Below are positions 53,660 through 63,424 of a stretch of 64,000 bases of DNA, in pieces. Made by a program: the position numbers and the translations under genes. Below the pieces are notes generated by a model. It had not been told where the DNA came from. It saw nothing but the letters and a program-made list of their open reading frames with translations, and made no database searches. The DNA comes from WTJY01 sp045105475 (GTDB lineage: Bacteria > Chloroflexota > Anaerolineae > Promineifilales > Promineifilaceae): positions 1 to 64,000 of the forward strand of contig JBGCDP010000035.1 in NCBI GenBank assembly GCA_045105475.1, given 5' to 3'. Position 1 is the first letter of the stretch. Each line of letters begins with the position of its first letter.

Positions 53660-54400
53660 GTGACCCACACACGAATCAAAATCTTAAATGCACCCGTTGA
53701 CACAGTGACAATGCGCCAAACCGTGGCGCAAGTCGGCCGTTGGATGGTGTCAACTGATCCAGATCGTTTGTATCAAATTTGCACCGTTAATCCTGAATTT
53801 GTGATGCGCGCTCAGGATGATCAAGCTTTTTTAGAGGTTTTGAACCGAGCTGATCTGTGTTTAGCCGATGGCATTGGGCTGGTTTATGCGTCTCGCTATC
53901 AGGGGCACCCTGTGCCAGAACGAGTCCCAGGTAGTGAGCTTGTCTATCACCTGGCAGAGGCCTGTGCGCAAAACCAATGGCGTCTTTTTCTGCTCGGGGC
54001 CGCGGATGGAGTGGCGGCCGAAGCTGGGGAAATCTTGCAAGATAAATATCCGAATCTGGATATTGTTGGGACGTGGCCTGGCTCACCCGATCCGGCCGAA
54101 AATGATGAAATCATTGAAAAGATTAATGCGGCCGCGGCCGACATGCTGTATGTGGCCTATGGGGCACCTAATCAGGACAAGTGGATTGCACGCAATCGAG
54201 AAAACCTAAAAACAGTGCGGGTGGCAATGGGCATTGGAGGATCGCTTGATTTCATCACCGGCCGATCTATACGCGCTCCCCAGTGGATCCAATCTATAGG
54301 GCTTGAATGGCTGCACCGCTTGTGGATGGAGCCATGGCGCTGGCGTCGGATGCTCACGTTGCCAAAATTTGCGTTTCGAGTGCTGTTTTCTGCAAAATAA
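53660..54400 (+). CDS. WecG/TagA/CpsF-family glycosyltransferase
   Basis: The 246-residue protein matches the GT26 family over its length: IKILNAPVDTVTMRQTV, TVNPEFVMRAQDD, ADLCLADGIGLVYASR, RLFLLGAADGVAAEAGEIL and AYGAPNQDKWIARN. The family transfers N-acetylmannosamine or mannosaminuronate to an undecaprenyl-linked sugar during wall teichoic acid or surface glycan synthesis. The start is a GTG without a strong ribosome site. It lies next to a PMT-like glycosyltransferase and an epimerase, suggesting a glycan-building set. Confidence 0.88.
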   Translation: MTHTRIKILNAPVDTVTMRQTVAQVGRWMVSTDPDRLYQICTVNPEFVMRAQDDQAFLEVLNRADLCLADGIGLVYASRYQGHPVPERVPGSELVYHLAEACAQNQWRLFLLGAADGVAAEAGEILQDKYPNLDIVGTWPGSPDPAENDEIIEKINAAAADMLYVAYGAPNQDKWIARNRENLKTVRVAMGIGGSLDFITGRSIRAPQWIQSIGLEWLHRLWMEPWRWRRMLTLPKFAFRVLFSAK

Positions 54401-54432
54401 TAGCTGATCTATAATTTAGAAAATTATTTTCT

Positions 54433-56757
54433 GTGGAAGATGGACAACCGATGGAGACCGCTTCAAACGACGATCAAACAGCTGGGGAATCGAAAACAGA
54501 AGTAACCCTGCGTCTAAAAAAGGGGCAGATTGTTCGTATTCAATCTGTTGCACCTGACCCTGAAGCTGAAATCATGCTGGTGGCTGATGATCGTGATGGG
54601 AGCTTGAAAACAAGCCGTAATCCGGCAAGCTTTCCTGTCGAAATTGTGCCGTCTCACGACGAAAAAAGTGACTCAAACAGCAATGTGCAGCCTGGTCCAC
54701 TGGGGCTTAATCTGTCGGATTGGTCATACCCGGCCGTTTTATTTGTGCTCTCTCTCGGCATTTATCTTCTGATCCGTACCGTTCGGCTAGCCGAATACCC
54801 GATCTTCTTTTTCTCAGATGAAGCGATGCCGGTTATCCGGGCTCAAGAATTCTTGGGCAATGGTTTTCGCAATCGTGATGGAGTCTTTTTCCCAACGTTT
54901 TTTAGGAATACGTTTCAATTTAGCCTGAGCACAACCGTCTATTTGCAAGCCATAGGCTATGTGCTCTTCGGTAAGACTGTCTTTGTTACCCGCTTGATTT
55001 CGATGCTTTCGACGCTCCCGGCCGCCGTTGGGATCGGACTTCTATTTAAGCAGGTTTATAAAGCCAAGCATTGGTGGGCGGCAACGCTTATGTTCTCGCT
55101 GGTTCCAGCCTGGTTTCTGCATTCACGGACCGCGTTTGAAACAGTGACGGCCGTTTCGCTGTATGCGTTATTCGTTTACTTCTACTTTCGCTATCGTCAA
55201 ACTGAGAATCAGTCCCAGCTCTATCTTGCTCTAATCAGCGGAGCACTTTGTTTTTACACCTATAATCCGGCTCGCTTGGTTATTGTTCTATCCGGTTTTT
55301 TCCTATTTTTGTCAGATATCAAATTTCATTGGAATAATAGATCATCTTCACTGATTGGCCTTGCCTTACTTGTCCTGCTGGTTCTCCCTTATTTTCGCCA
55401 TCAATGGCTTTACCCGCAGTCGATATCTGAACACCTATATGGGCTGGGCTCTTATTGGGTACGTGAGACGCCGTTAACTGTTAAGTTCAGGACTTTTTTC
55501 CAAGAGTATATTTGGGGTCTAAATCCGCTGTATTGGTATCGGCCGACTGAATATGAGTTGGTGCGCCATCACATGTTAGGATATGGCCATTTGTCCCGCT
55601 TTACTTTGCCTTTTGCCGGATGGGGATTAGCTGTCTGCTTTTATAACTTTCGTAAACCCCATTATCGAAACCTAATTTTGCTTTTACTAGCAGCTCCAGC
55701 TGGTGCGGCTTTGGTCGATATTTACATTACTCGGGCTCTGTTTGTCGTCGTGCCCATGACACTGATCACGGCCGTGGGTCTGTTTGATTGTGTAGAACGT
55801 TTAACCTCATCCCAATGGTTTCAACAAAAGCTGGCAGGGTGGCTGTCTCCACGTCGTGTTGCTCTATTGCTTTTCGTGGTTCTATCCTTTTTTAACGTTC
55901 GTATGGGCGCAGATGCGCTTACAAATGGGGCGACGTGGTATGAAATCTATGGGTTAGGTGGTCTACAGTATGGGGCGCGTGAGGTCTTTGGTAAAACGGC
56001 CGATCTGTTGGAAGAAGTGCCCGGCCGTCAAATATATGTTTCTAGTGTCTGGACAAATGGAACTGATACGGTTGCTCGTTTCTTTTTTGAAGAGCCATTG
56101 CCTTTCGATTTGGTCAGCATTAAAAATGATCATCTCAAAAAACGCTGGCCGATGACAGATGACACGCTGTTTATCCTGACCAGAGAAGAATATGAGCTCA
56201 TGCTTACCAGCAATAAGTTTAACAATATAGGTGTTGAGGATACGATTTTGTGGCCGAATGGGGTAGACGGTTTTTTTGTGGTGTCGGCCGATTATGTCCC
56301 CAATATCGACGAGATTTTTGCGCAAGAGGCGGCCGAACGCCGCAAGCCGTTGATTCGAACGCTGTCGGTTAGTGGGCAACCTGCCACAGTCACCTACCCT
56401 CGCATGGATATTGGTGACATTGATCAACTTTTTGATGGGGATGAACTTACTTTGGCTCGAACTGAAGCCGGTAACCCCGCAACGATTATTGTTGAGTTTG
56501 AGAATGCTGTTACAGCTTCAGGCTTGCGTTTTAATGTTGGCAATCGAGCGGCTGATATAACGGCAACGCTGCTAACTACCAATAGCCAAACCGTGATAAA
56601 CAGCGGTAGCTTTCAAGGAACGGCCGGGGACTCAATCCGACTCATTTTATTTGACCAGAGCTATCAAATCGATACACTGACCCTCCTTATTCAGGACCCT
56701 CAACAAGGTGAAATAGGGCATGTGCATTTGTGGGAAATTGAACTGATCGATGAGTGA
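54433..56757 (+). CDS. Polytopic PMT-like (GT39/ArnT-type) glycosyltransferase with C-terminal discoidin-like domain
   Basis: The 774-residue protein has about 90 polar cytoplasmic residues, then about ten membrane segments between 95 and 490. The first outside loop has FFSDEAMPVIRAQEF, with the acid expected in the catalytic loop of GT-C enzymes, and FFPTFFRNTFQFS. After the membrane part come two soluble regions. The last (about 635-774) resembles a coagulation factor 5/8 fold (DIDQLFDGDELTLARTEAGNPATIIVEF). It would use a polyprenyl-phosphate sugar outside the membrane, such as the product of the GtrB-like enzyme. Acceptor unknown. Confidence 0.8.
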   Translation: MEDGQPMETASNDDQTAGESKTEVTLRLKKGQIVRIQSVAPDPEAEIMLVADDRDGSLKTSRNPASFPVEIVPSHDEKSDSNSNVQPGPLGLNLSDWSYPAVLFVLSLGIYLLIRTVRLAEYPIFFFSDEAMPVIRAQEFLGNGFRNRDGVFFPTFFRNTFQFSLSTTVYLQAIGYVLFGKTVFVTRLISMLSTLPAAVGIGLLFKQVYKAKHWWAATLMFSLVPAWFLHSRTAFETVTAVSLYALFVYFYFRYRQTENQSQLYLALISGALCFYTYNPARLVIVLSGFFLFLSDIKFHWNNRSSSLIGLALLVLLVLPYFRHQWLYPQSISEHLYGLGSYWVRETPLTVKFRTFFQEYIWGLNPLYWYRPTEYELVRHHMLGYGHLSRFTLPFAGWGLAVCFYNFRKPHYRNLILLLLAAPAGAALVDIYITRALFVVVPMTLITAVGLFDCVERLTSSQWFQQKLAGWLSPRRVALLLFVVLSFFNVRMGADALTNGATWYEIYGLGGLQYGAREVFGKTADLLEEVPGRQIYVSSVWTNGTDTVARFFFEEPLPFDLVSIKNDHLKKRWPMTDDTLFILTREEYELMLTSNKFNNIGVEDTILWPNGVDGFFVVSADYVPNIDEIFAQEAAERRKPLIRTLSVSGQPATVTYPRMDIGDIDQLFDGDELTLARTEAGNPATIIVEFENAVTASGLRFNVGNRAADITATLLTTNSQTVINSGSFQGTAGDSIRLILFDQSYQIDTLTLLIQDPQQGEIGHVHLWEIELIDE

Positions 56758-56931
56758 TGTTGACTGTTATTTCCAGAGAAAACTTTAAAATTAACCAAAT
56801 ATTCGTAATAGATTGGTCATTTAGGACCAATGCCCCATAAATGCGAGATTGTTATCCGCAATAAATTATTTATTCAATAATAGAATTATTTAGCCTGCCC
56901 AAATGTGGCAGGGCATAAAAAAGGAAAGATT

Positions 56932-57885
56932 ATGCGCGTACTTATTACAGGCTCAAGTGGACAAATTGGCTCAAACTTAGGATTGCATTTACAAGATAAA
57001 GGCCATTACGTTTTTGGCGTAGATAAACGCCGCAATGGCTGGACTGACAAAATTGAAACGTTGTATCAAGATCTTTCAATGCCTTATCGAGATTTTGATA
57101 CAGGCATTGGTAATGTTGAGTATCCCGAGAATATTGATGCCGTTGTCCATTTTGCGGCCCATGCAAAAGTACATGAATTGGTCGTCAATCCTGCTCGTGC
57201 ACTTGAAAATATAACGATGACGTTTAATGCGCTTGAATATTGTCGTAAGCATAAACTCCCGATAATTTTTAGCAGCTCGCGTGAAGTCTATGGTGATATC
57301 CACCGCTACATTACGGAAGAATCGCATGCTGATTTCGCTTTTACTGAAAGCCCTTACTCTGCAAGTAAAATTTCTGGAGAAGCGCTTGTTTATTCCTATG
57401 CACAATGCTATGACATTCCATACTTAGTCTTTCGATTTAGCAACGTTTACGGCCGATTCGACAATGACATTGAACGAATGCTGCGGGTAATCCCTCACTT
57501 TATCAAGTCAATTAATAACGATAAGCCGATTACTGTCTTTGGCGAAGAGAAAGTACTTGATTTTACTTATGTAGATGATTGTGTAGCTGGGGTGACGAGC
57601 GGGCTTGAGAAATTAGTTAGTGGTGAAATTAAAAACCACACAATTAACTTGGCGTATGGCCATGGCAATAGTTTGGTTGAGATGGCTCGTTTTATCGGGG
57701 AAGAGCTAGGCAAAGAGCCAAATATGACGATTGAGCCAGCGCGTGTCGGTGAAGTAACACATTATGTTGCCAACATTGGCAAAGCTCACGCTCTTTTAGA
57801 TTACGCACCCAAAGTTAGCTTACGCGAAGGGATAAAAAAATCCGTTGAATGGTCTCTGAATTGGTGGGAAGAGGCAGGTTCTTGA
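56932..57885 (+). CDS. NAD-dependent nucleotide-sugar epimerase/dehydratase (extended SDR)
   Basis: The 317-residue product is read from ATG 56932 (AAAGGA upstream). It has the glycine motif ITGSSGQIGSNLG, the Ser of SSSREVYGD, and the catalytic YSASK (Tyr-x-x-x-Lys). The C-terminal substrate domain contains YVDDCVAGVTSGL. These define extended short-chain dehydrogenases acting on UDP- or dTDP-sugars. It would supply a modified sugar for the neighbouring transferases. Exact reaction (4-epimerase or dehydratase) is not determined. Confidence 0.88.
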   Translation: MRVLITGSSGQIGSNLGLHLQDKGHYVFGVDKRRNGWTDKIETLYQDLSMPYRDFDTGIGNVEYPENIDAVVHFAAHAKVHELVVNPARALENITMTFNALEYCRKHKLPIIFSSSREVYGDIHRYITEESHADFAFTESPYSASKISGEALVYSYAQCYDIPYLVFRFSNVYGRFDNDIERMLRVIPHFIKSINNDKPITVFGEEKVLDFTYVDDCVAGVTSGLEKLVSGEIKNHTINLAYGHGNSLVEMARFIGEELGKEPNMTIEPARVGEVTHYVANIGKAHALLDYAPKVSLREGIKKSVEWSLNWWEEAGS

Positions 57886-57916
57886 TAGAAATTCTTTTAA
57901 TTATATAAGTCTAGTT

Positions 57917-59170
57917 GTGAATAATATGACAGCTTTTTTTCCTCAAAAAAATCAGCAGAAAGAAGTGCCAGATGAGTCTGGCACTTTTGAATTCAAGGCG
58001 GCCGAAGTCAGCCTGCCATCAAATAAAAGTAAGCAGCCTCCACTCTTAGAGGAAAATATCAAAGTACTGTATATGGATGATGATCCTAGTTTGCATTACT
58101 TGGCGAGGTTCATCTTAGAGCGCTCAAACTGTGTTGTAGACATCGCTCCTAACGGGTTACAAGGGCTTGAGATGTATGAATCTGGTCGCTACGATGTGGT
58201 GACTGTAAACCGTGAGTTAGCGGAGCTGTCAGGTTTAGAAGTAATCAACTTAATTACGAATGCTCATGACCATCCACCCGTCATTATGATAACGGCCGAA
58301 GGTGATGAGCAGATGGCTGTTGCTGCGATGCGGTCTGGCGTAAGCGACTATATTGTTAAAGATGGTGAAGGGCGATTTCTACAGCTGCTGCCGAAAGTGA
58401 TTTTGCAGGTTGTGCAGCAATATCGCATGAAAAAAGATTGGGCTGATACACAGCTTGAACTTGCACTCGAAAAAGAACGCGGCCGTTTATTGGCAGACTT
58501 TATTACCAAAGCATCTCATGAATTTAGAACCCCGCTCACAATCATATCAACTGTGGCATCCTTGATTGAAAAAGTGGTCGAGGACGAAAGGGCTCATAAA
58601 TGGGTCGGCCGTATTCAGGACCAGTGTAAAGGCATCGACCACCTGATCGCTGACATGCTTGTTTTGACACAACTTGACCAAGGCTTAAGCAAAGAAGCCC
58701 CAGTTGATTTAGAAAGATTATTGCGATCAGTTGCTCAAAGATGGTCTTTGTTGTGTGATGATTCAAAAATTACGTTTCAATATATCAACAAAGGTCTGTT
58801 ACCTTCGATCATGGGTAGCTTAGACGAACTAGATCGTGCGCTGGATGAACTGATTCAAAATGCATTTCAGCATACACCGCAGGGACAAGGTGTTGTGGTT
58901 ATTGCTTCAGTTGACGAATCCCGATCTCAAGTGCTAATTAAAATTGTTGACACTGGAATCGGTATTTCACCCATTCACATTCCACATGTGTTTGACACCT
59001 TTTATCGGGTCGATGAGTCGCACTCAACTCGCGGGTTTGGTTTAGGGTTGCCTATTGCACAGAAGATTATCGGACTGCATGGTGGGACTTGCGAACTTTC
59101 CAGCTTGGAAAACGAAGGGACAACCCTTACTGTTAGACTGCCTGCATATCAAAACAAACAGTCATTTTAG
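57917..59170 (+). CDS. Receiver-histidine kinase hybrid with degenerate receiver
   Basis: The 417-residue protein has a receiver-like domain at about 45-165: acid pocket Asp54-56 (MDDD), ITAEGDEQ and IVKDG. The phosphoacceptor position is Asn98 (VVTVNREL) instead of Asp. A histidine kinase follows: H-box ASHEFRTPLTII with His201, N-box ELIQNAFQHTP, and G boxes DTGIGI and GFGLGLPIAQKI. No membrane segment is present, so it is cytoplasmic. The kinase core looks active; the receiver probably acts as a binding domain or responds without phosphate. A GTG start at 57917 is used here, with ATG 57926 also possible. Confidence 0.88.
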   Translation: MNNMTAFFPQKNQQKEVPDESGTFEFKAAEVSLPSNKSKQPPLLEENIKVLYMDDDPSLHYLARFILERSNCVVDIAPNGLQGLEMYESGRYDVVTVNRELAELSGLEVINLITNAHDHPPVIMITAEGDEQMAVAAMRSGVSDYIVKDGEGRFLQLLPKVILQVVQQYRMKKDWADTQLELALEKERGRLLADFITKASHEFRTPLTIISTVASLIEKVVEDERAHKWVGRIQDQCKGIDHLIADMLVLTQLDQGLSKEAPVDLERLLRSVAQRWSLLCDDSKITFQYINKGLLPSIMGSLDELDRALDELIQNAFQHTPQGQGVVVIASVDESRSQVLIKIVDTGIGISPIHIPHVFDTFYRVDESHSTRGFGLGLPIAQKIIGLHGGTCELSSLENEGTTLTVRLPAYQNKQSF

Positions 59171-59514
59171 ATAGGTAATTGTTGAAAGACTGATAGACAG
59201 ATTTATTGATTATTCTAAACGTGGATATGATGTAGATTCAGAATAGTTCAATCACACCTGTAACTATTTTGAGAAAAGCTATTGGTTTCAATTTGTTTTA
59301 TGCAATTTGTGTAGAAACAGTTGGCCATCACACGGACCTGTTTGTTGGGAGAGCCGCAGAAAACTTGAATTCTGCCTGAAATTGACCTATTCGTTACGAA
59401 AGGATTAACGTTAAGTCAGTTCCCGTAGATATCTAAGTTTTCGAAACGTCATAGAGACATGGTGATGTGAAACAATAGCTTGTTTTGTAGACTAGGGATT
59501 TATGAGGTTAAGGC
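59171..59514. other. Intergenic region, 344 bases
   Basis: This separates the histidine kinase from the pseudo-receiver gene. It contains a TTGACC hexamer near 59381 without a matching -10, and AGG-type ribosome sequence just before 59515. No stable hairpin, RNA gene or open frame is evident. Confidence 0.4.
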
Positions 59515-59967
59515 ATGAAGAAAGAAATTATTATTGGTCAAAATCAATCGAATAGTTTGAAAACTTTGCTCCGCTACTTCTCCGGAGAACGTTATTCGGT
59601 TAGGATCGCTGCAAATTTTGATGCGGTTGTTAAATTAGAACAAGAAAAACCATCAGACTTACTGATTTTTTCTGCGGAGCTTTTGCCTGAAGCGGTTACA
59701 CCGTCACTTACTAACCTGCGAAAATTGATTCCTGAAAGCCAAATCATTTTGACTCATACAGATAGTTTGATCATCAAAAAACAGTTGGGTGGATTGCTCC
59801 CCTCTATTCACTTATTTGATTCGCATATTGATGAGGAATTACCGGCCGATATGGTCAACCTAATCGAGGCGAAGAAAAAACGGCCGACATTGAGCAGCTT
59901 ATTCTCCAGCTATCTGCCACATTTAGAAGAATTAGACCAGCTTGTGCCATCTTGGTTCTTGTTTTAG
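59515..59967 (+). CDS. Stand-alone pseudo-receiver-like protein
   Basis: The 150-residue product has the size and strand pattern of a receiver domain: KEIIIGQNQSNSLKTLLRYF, SVRIAANFDAVVKLEQEKPSDLLIFSAELLPE, ESQIILTHTDS. The position expected for the phosphoacceptor Asp (DLLIFSAEL) is occupied by Ser, and the N-terminal acid pair is missing. It is thus probably non-phosphorylated. A Lys-rich stretch and short helix end the protein. It lies downstream of the kinase with the degenerate receiver, so the two may work together. Family membership is inferred from pattern only. Confidence 0.6.
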   Translation: MKKEIIIGQNQSNSLKTLLRYFSGERYSVRIAANFDAVVKLEQEKPSDLLIFSAELLPEAVTPSLTNLRKLIPESQIILTHTDSLIIKKQLGGLLPSIHLFDSHIDEELPADMVNLIEAKKKRPTLSSLFSSYLPHLEELDQLVPSWFLF

Positions 59968-60305
59968 TAGAAAGATGCTTAACGCATAGATTTACCTTGC
60001 TAGATCAAGCATTTTTCTACTCTAATTCAGGTCATAATCGCTTACATACCAGCTCTTCACCCATTCTCGTATAGCTAAGAACATAAAAAATACTCCCATG
60101 TCTGGTTGGTAAGGTATAATCTTGTCAGCTATTTAATGGATTTGCGCATTATCAACCCTCAGGGTCTTTGTCAGTCACCTGCCTAGCTCTTATTCGGCAG
60201 GCTGTTAGAAGCTTTTATTTTGTTATGCGCCCATTTTTTTACCCTGACCTTCTAGCATGATGTACTGCATCTATCTGACAATTTACTTTTAAGGAGTTTT
60301 AACCA
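59968..60305. other. Intergenic region, 338 bases, upstream of lpd
   Basis: This contains a TATAAT at 60115-60120 without a good -35, a short CCTGCC/GGCAGG hairpin near 60179-60203, and AAGGAG before the GTG start of the dehydrogenase gene at 60306. No RNA gene is apparent. Confidence 0.4.
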
Positions 60306-61703
60306 GTGGCAGATCAATATGATGTCGTTGTAATTGGGGCTGGCCCTGGCGGATATGTCGCCGCCATCCGTGCCGCCCAACTTGGGCTGAAAGTAGCCTG
60401 TGTCGAAAAGCAGTGGTTAGGGGGCGTTTGCTTAAATATAGGCTGTATCCCTTCAAAAGCACTGCTGAAAAATGCCGAGTACATTCATACCGTTAAAAAG
60501 CGGGGGAAAGAATTCGGTTTTTCTTATGACAACCTGAAAGTTGATTATGGCGTCGCGTTTAAGCGTAGCCGTACCGCTTCAAGTCGGCTTGTAAAAGGGA
60601 TCGGTTTTCTCTTCCGCAAATATGGTGTTGACCACATCGATGGCTATGGAACATTGGTAGATGCCAATACGGTTAAGGTTGATGGCGAGAAGGGTGAACA
60701 AACCTTAAGCGCTAAAAATATAATTGTCGCAACCGGTGCCCGGCCGCGTCAGCTTCCAGGCCTTGAATTTGATGGTGAGAAGATCATCAGCTACATCGAA
60801 GCGATTATGATGGACCGCTTGCCGAAAAGCGTTGTTGTCGTCGGGTCTGGCGCGATCGGTGTTGAGTTTAGCTATATCTGGGCCAATTATGATGTGAAAG
60901 TCACGATGGTTGAGATTGCTGATCGTATGTTGCCTCGTGAAGAACCTGAAATTAGCGCTGTGATGCAAAAAGCCTATAAAAAAATGGGTGTTGATTTCAA
61001 AGCGAAAACAACAATCACCAATGTTGATAAATCAGCTGTAGAAGGGGTGAAAGTATCTCTTAGCGATGGGTCTGAAGTTGAAGCTGACTTTGTCATGGTT
61101 GCGGCCGCTTTTGTACCAAACGTTGAAAAAGTTGGTTTAGAAGCAGCTGGTGTGCAACTTAACGAGCGTGGCATGATCGGTATCGATGGCCAAATGCGGA
61201 CCAATGTGCCTAATATTTATGCGATTGGTGACTGCACTGGTGGCGGCGGTAAAATGCTGGCCCATGTTGCTTCAGCGATGGGGCATGTCGCGGCAGAAGT
61301 GATCGGCGGACATGAAACGGTTGAACTTGACTACCGTATGATCCCAGGTGCTACTTACGCAATGCCTCAGGTGGCCAGCTTTGGCTACACCGAAGCGGAT
61401 GCAAAAGAGGCTGGTTACGAGGTCAACATTGGGACTTTTCCATTCAACGTCAACGGCCGTGCTTTGGGTATGGGTGAGAAAGAAGGCTTTGTTAAAATCA
61501 TCTCGGACAAGAAGTATGGTGAGATTTTAGGCGCTCATATGGTTGGCCCTGATGTGGCAGAACTGTTGCCTGAGCTCACGCTGGCCCAGCAAATGGAAAT
61601 GACGGCCGAAGAGATTGCCCGAAACATCCATGCTCACCCAACTTTAAGTGAAGTGATTATGGAAGCAGCTTACAACGTTGAAGGTCAGTCGGTACACAAC
61701 TAG
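60306..61703 (+). CDS. lpdA: Dihydrolipoyl dehydrogenase (E3)
   Basis: The 465-residue protein starts at GTG behind AAGGAG. It has the FAD motif GAGPGGYVAAIRAAQLG, the redox disulfide CLNIGC (Cys42/Cys47), NAD motif VVGSGAIGVEFSYIW, AIGDCTGGG, and the C-terminal HAHPTLSE active-site His. All catalytic residues are present. It reoxidises lipoamide in 2-oxoacid dehydrogenase complexes or the glycine cleavage system in the cytoplasm. No E1/E2 genes lie in this window. Confidence 0.94.
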   Translation: MADQYDVVVIGAGPGGYVAAIRAAQLGLKVACVEKQWLGGVCLNIGCIPSKALLKNAEYIHTVKKRGKEFGFSYDNLKVDYGVAFKRSRTASSRLVKGIGFLFRKYGVDHIDGYGTLVDANTVKVDGEKGEQTLSAKNIIVATGARPRQLPGLEFDGEKIISYIEAIMMDRLPKSVVVVGSGAIGVEFSYIWANYDVKVTMVEIADRMLPREEPEISAVMQKAYKKMGVDFKAKTTITNVDKSAVEGVKVSLSDGSEVEADFVMVAAAFVPNVEKVGLEAAGVQLNERGMIGIDGQMRTNVPNIYAIGDCTGGGGKMLAHVASAMGHVAAEVIGGHETVELDYRMIPGATYAMPQVASFGYTEADAKEAGYEVNIGTFPFNVNGRALGMGEKEGFVKIISDKKYGEILGAHMVGPDVAELLPELTLAQQMEMTAEEIARNIHAHPTLSEVIMEAAYNVEGQSVHN

Positions 61704-61807
61704 AACCAAGTAACGGGGTAGTGAAGTGGCGATGTGTGCGAGATGGGCCAACTCTAGTTTGGCAACATTTCGCAGACCCGCTACCTCGCTACTTCGTCCC
61801 CTTTTAC

Positions 61808-62734
61808 ATGTCATACATTCTCGTGATCGGTGCGTGTCTTATGGACACCAAAGGAAAACCTCATGCTGGGCTTGATCCTGGTACTTCTAATCCAGCTAAC
61901 ATCAAAACAACGTTGGGCGGTACGGCCCGCAATGTAGCTGAGAATTTGGCAAGATTAGGGGTGGAGGTCAAGCTGGTTTCGGCCGTGGGTGATGACATGA
62001 TCGGCCGTCAGCTGGTCAAAAAGACGGCTGCGGCTGGCGTTGACACAACCCATGTACAAGTGGTTGAAGGGGCAAACACCGGTAGTTACATCGCCTTGCT
62101 AGACGCCGGGGGTGGTATGTCTGTCGCTTTAGATGACACCCGAGTAATGGCTCATGTGACAGCAAATTGGATGTATCAGAATCGAGCCTTGATTCGTGAT
62201 GCGGCTTTCGTTGTTGTCGATGGGGGTGTTATACCGGCAACTCTTGACACGATTGTGAACCAAGCTGCAAAAATGAATGTGGCGGTGTGTGCAGATCCAT
62301 CGTCAACTCGTTTAGCAACTCGTTTATGCCCTATCCTAAACAAGCTCAGTCTGGTCGTTCCCAACGAGTTGGAAGCCGCCGCAATATGTGGCTCTGAGTA
62401 TGAAGGATATGACCCTGACAGCAGCCTTGCGTTGGCGCGCGAGTTGGTAAAAAGTGGCGTTGATACGGCTGTGGTGACACTATCAGATTTCGGTTTAGTG
62501 TATGCAACAGGTGACGAGAGTGGCTATCTGCCGGTGCCTGCGACAAACGTTGTCGACAGTACTGGCACTGGTGACGCGATTACGGCCGCCATTTTGTTTG
62601 GGATGTCTGAAGGGCTACCTACGCTTGAATGCATGAAGCTAGGTGTCGCTGCTGCGGGAATGACGCTACAAACGGCCGACTCTGTCTATCAAGATATTTC
62701 ATTGGATGAACTCTATAATCATTTAGTGGTTTAG
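61808..62734 (+). CDS. PfkB-family sugar/nucleoside kinase
   Basis: The 308-residue product uses the ATG at 61808, where family similarity begins (YILVIGACLMDTKGKP). The frame is open upstream to a GTG at 61721, but that extension is not family-like. Motif 1 is GGTARNVAENLARLG. The C-terminal motif reads DSTGTGDAITAAI, with the catalytic Asp kept and the usual GAGD changed to GTGD. Substrate may be a pentose, fructose or pseudouridine-type compound and is not assigned. Cytoplasmic. Confidence 0.82.
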   Translation: MSYILVIGACLMDTKGKPHAGLDPGTSNPANIKTTLGGTARNVAENLARLGVEVKLVSAVGDDMIGRQLVKKTAAAGVDTTHVQVVEGANTGSYIALLDAGGGMSVALDDTRVMAHVTANWMYQNRALIRDAAFVVVDGGVIPATLDTIVNQAAKMNVAVCADPSSTRLATRLCPILNKLSLVVPNELEAAAICGSEYEGYDPDSSLALARELVKSGVDTAVVTLSDFGLVYATGDESGYLPVPATNVVDSTGTGDAITAAILFGMSEGLPTLECMKLGVAAAGMTLQTADSVYQDISLDELYNHLVV

Positions 62735-62809
62735 TAGACTGGAGCACGACGAAATTAGAGAGAAAAAAGGTAGCCTTCTTGCCAATGGGAGAATGCAGAA
62801 TCTTGTTTC

Positions 62810-63424
62810 CTATGTAACACCCCAAAATATCATTATCTGGGCCAAGTAGTAAGTACTCATCACTAAAAAATCGCGATAGGGGATTGGCCGCCAGAATTTT
62901 TGAACCGCAATCAAACTATCTGACAATATAAATAGGATGGCACCTGCAATTAAAACCCAATTTAAAGGATCATAAACGGCCGCGCTTACCCCCATCACAC
63001 CGCTGACTAAAATATAAGCCAATACCGGCATTTTTAGGCTGCCTAACTTATCCCATATTTGGGTGGTGAGCCCTACGGCAAGAATCAGAATAATTAGGAT
63101 AGGCAAGATGGCAATTGGGTGAAATGCGGCTGTTTGCAAAAATGTCAGGACATAGAAAATGTGGCTGACTAAAAAAGAACCTAACCCCAGTACAAAAAAG
63201 GTTTCTCCGTCTGTATCATGAGCCAAGAATATGTCACCTGCGGCCGAAAATAGGAGAGCTGTGAACAGAAACCATCTAGGGAGTTCAGACAGGGTTCCGC
63301 CTAAAAATACGGCCGTCGCTAGCAGTAAAATGGGTGCAGCTTTTAGTAAGGCATGTCCAGGATACTTTCTAGGTTGAAAGGCGATGTAGGTGATGGCGAG
63401 CAGCGCATAGGCAACGAGGAGCAC
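62810..63424 (-). CDS. YhhN/TMEM86-family membrane protein
   Basis: The 204-residue protein has about eight membrane segments and the family pattern: LLKAAPILLLA, SAAGDIFLAH, GLGSFLVSHIFYVLTF and ILSDSLIAVQKF. Animal relatives hydrolyse lysoplasmalogens; the bacterial role is uncertain. The GTG start overlaps the stop of the antiporter gene by one base (TAGTG), so translation is coupled. Confidence 0.82.
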   Translation of the reverse strand: MLLVAYALLAITYIAFQPRKYPGHALLKAAPILLLATAVFLGGTLSELPRWFLFTALLFSAAGDIFLAHDTDGETFFVLGLGSFLVSHIFYVLTFLQTAAFHPIAILPILIILILAVGLTTQIWDKLGSLKMPVLAYILVSGVMGVSAAVYDPLNWVLIAGAILFILSDSLIAVQKFWRPIPYRDFLVMSTYYLAQIMIFWGVT

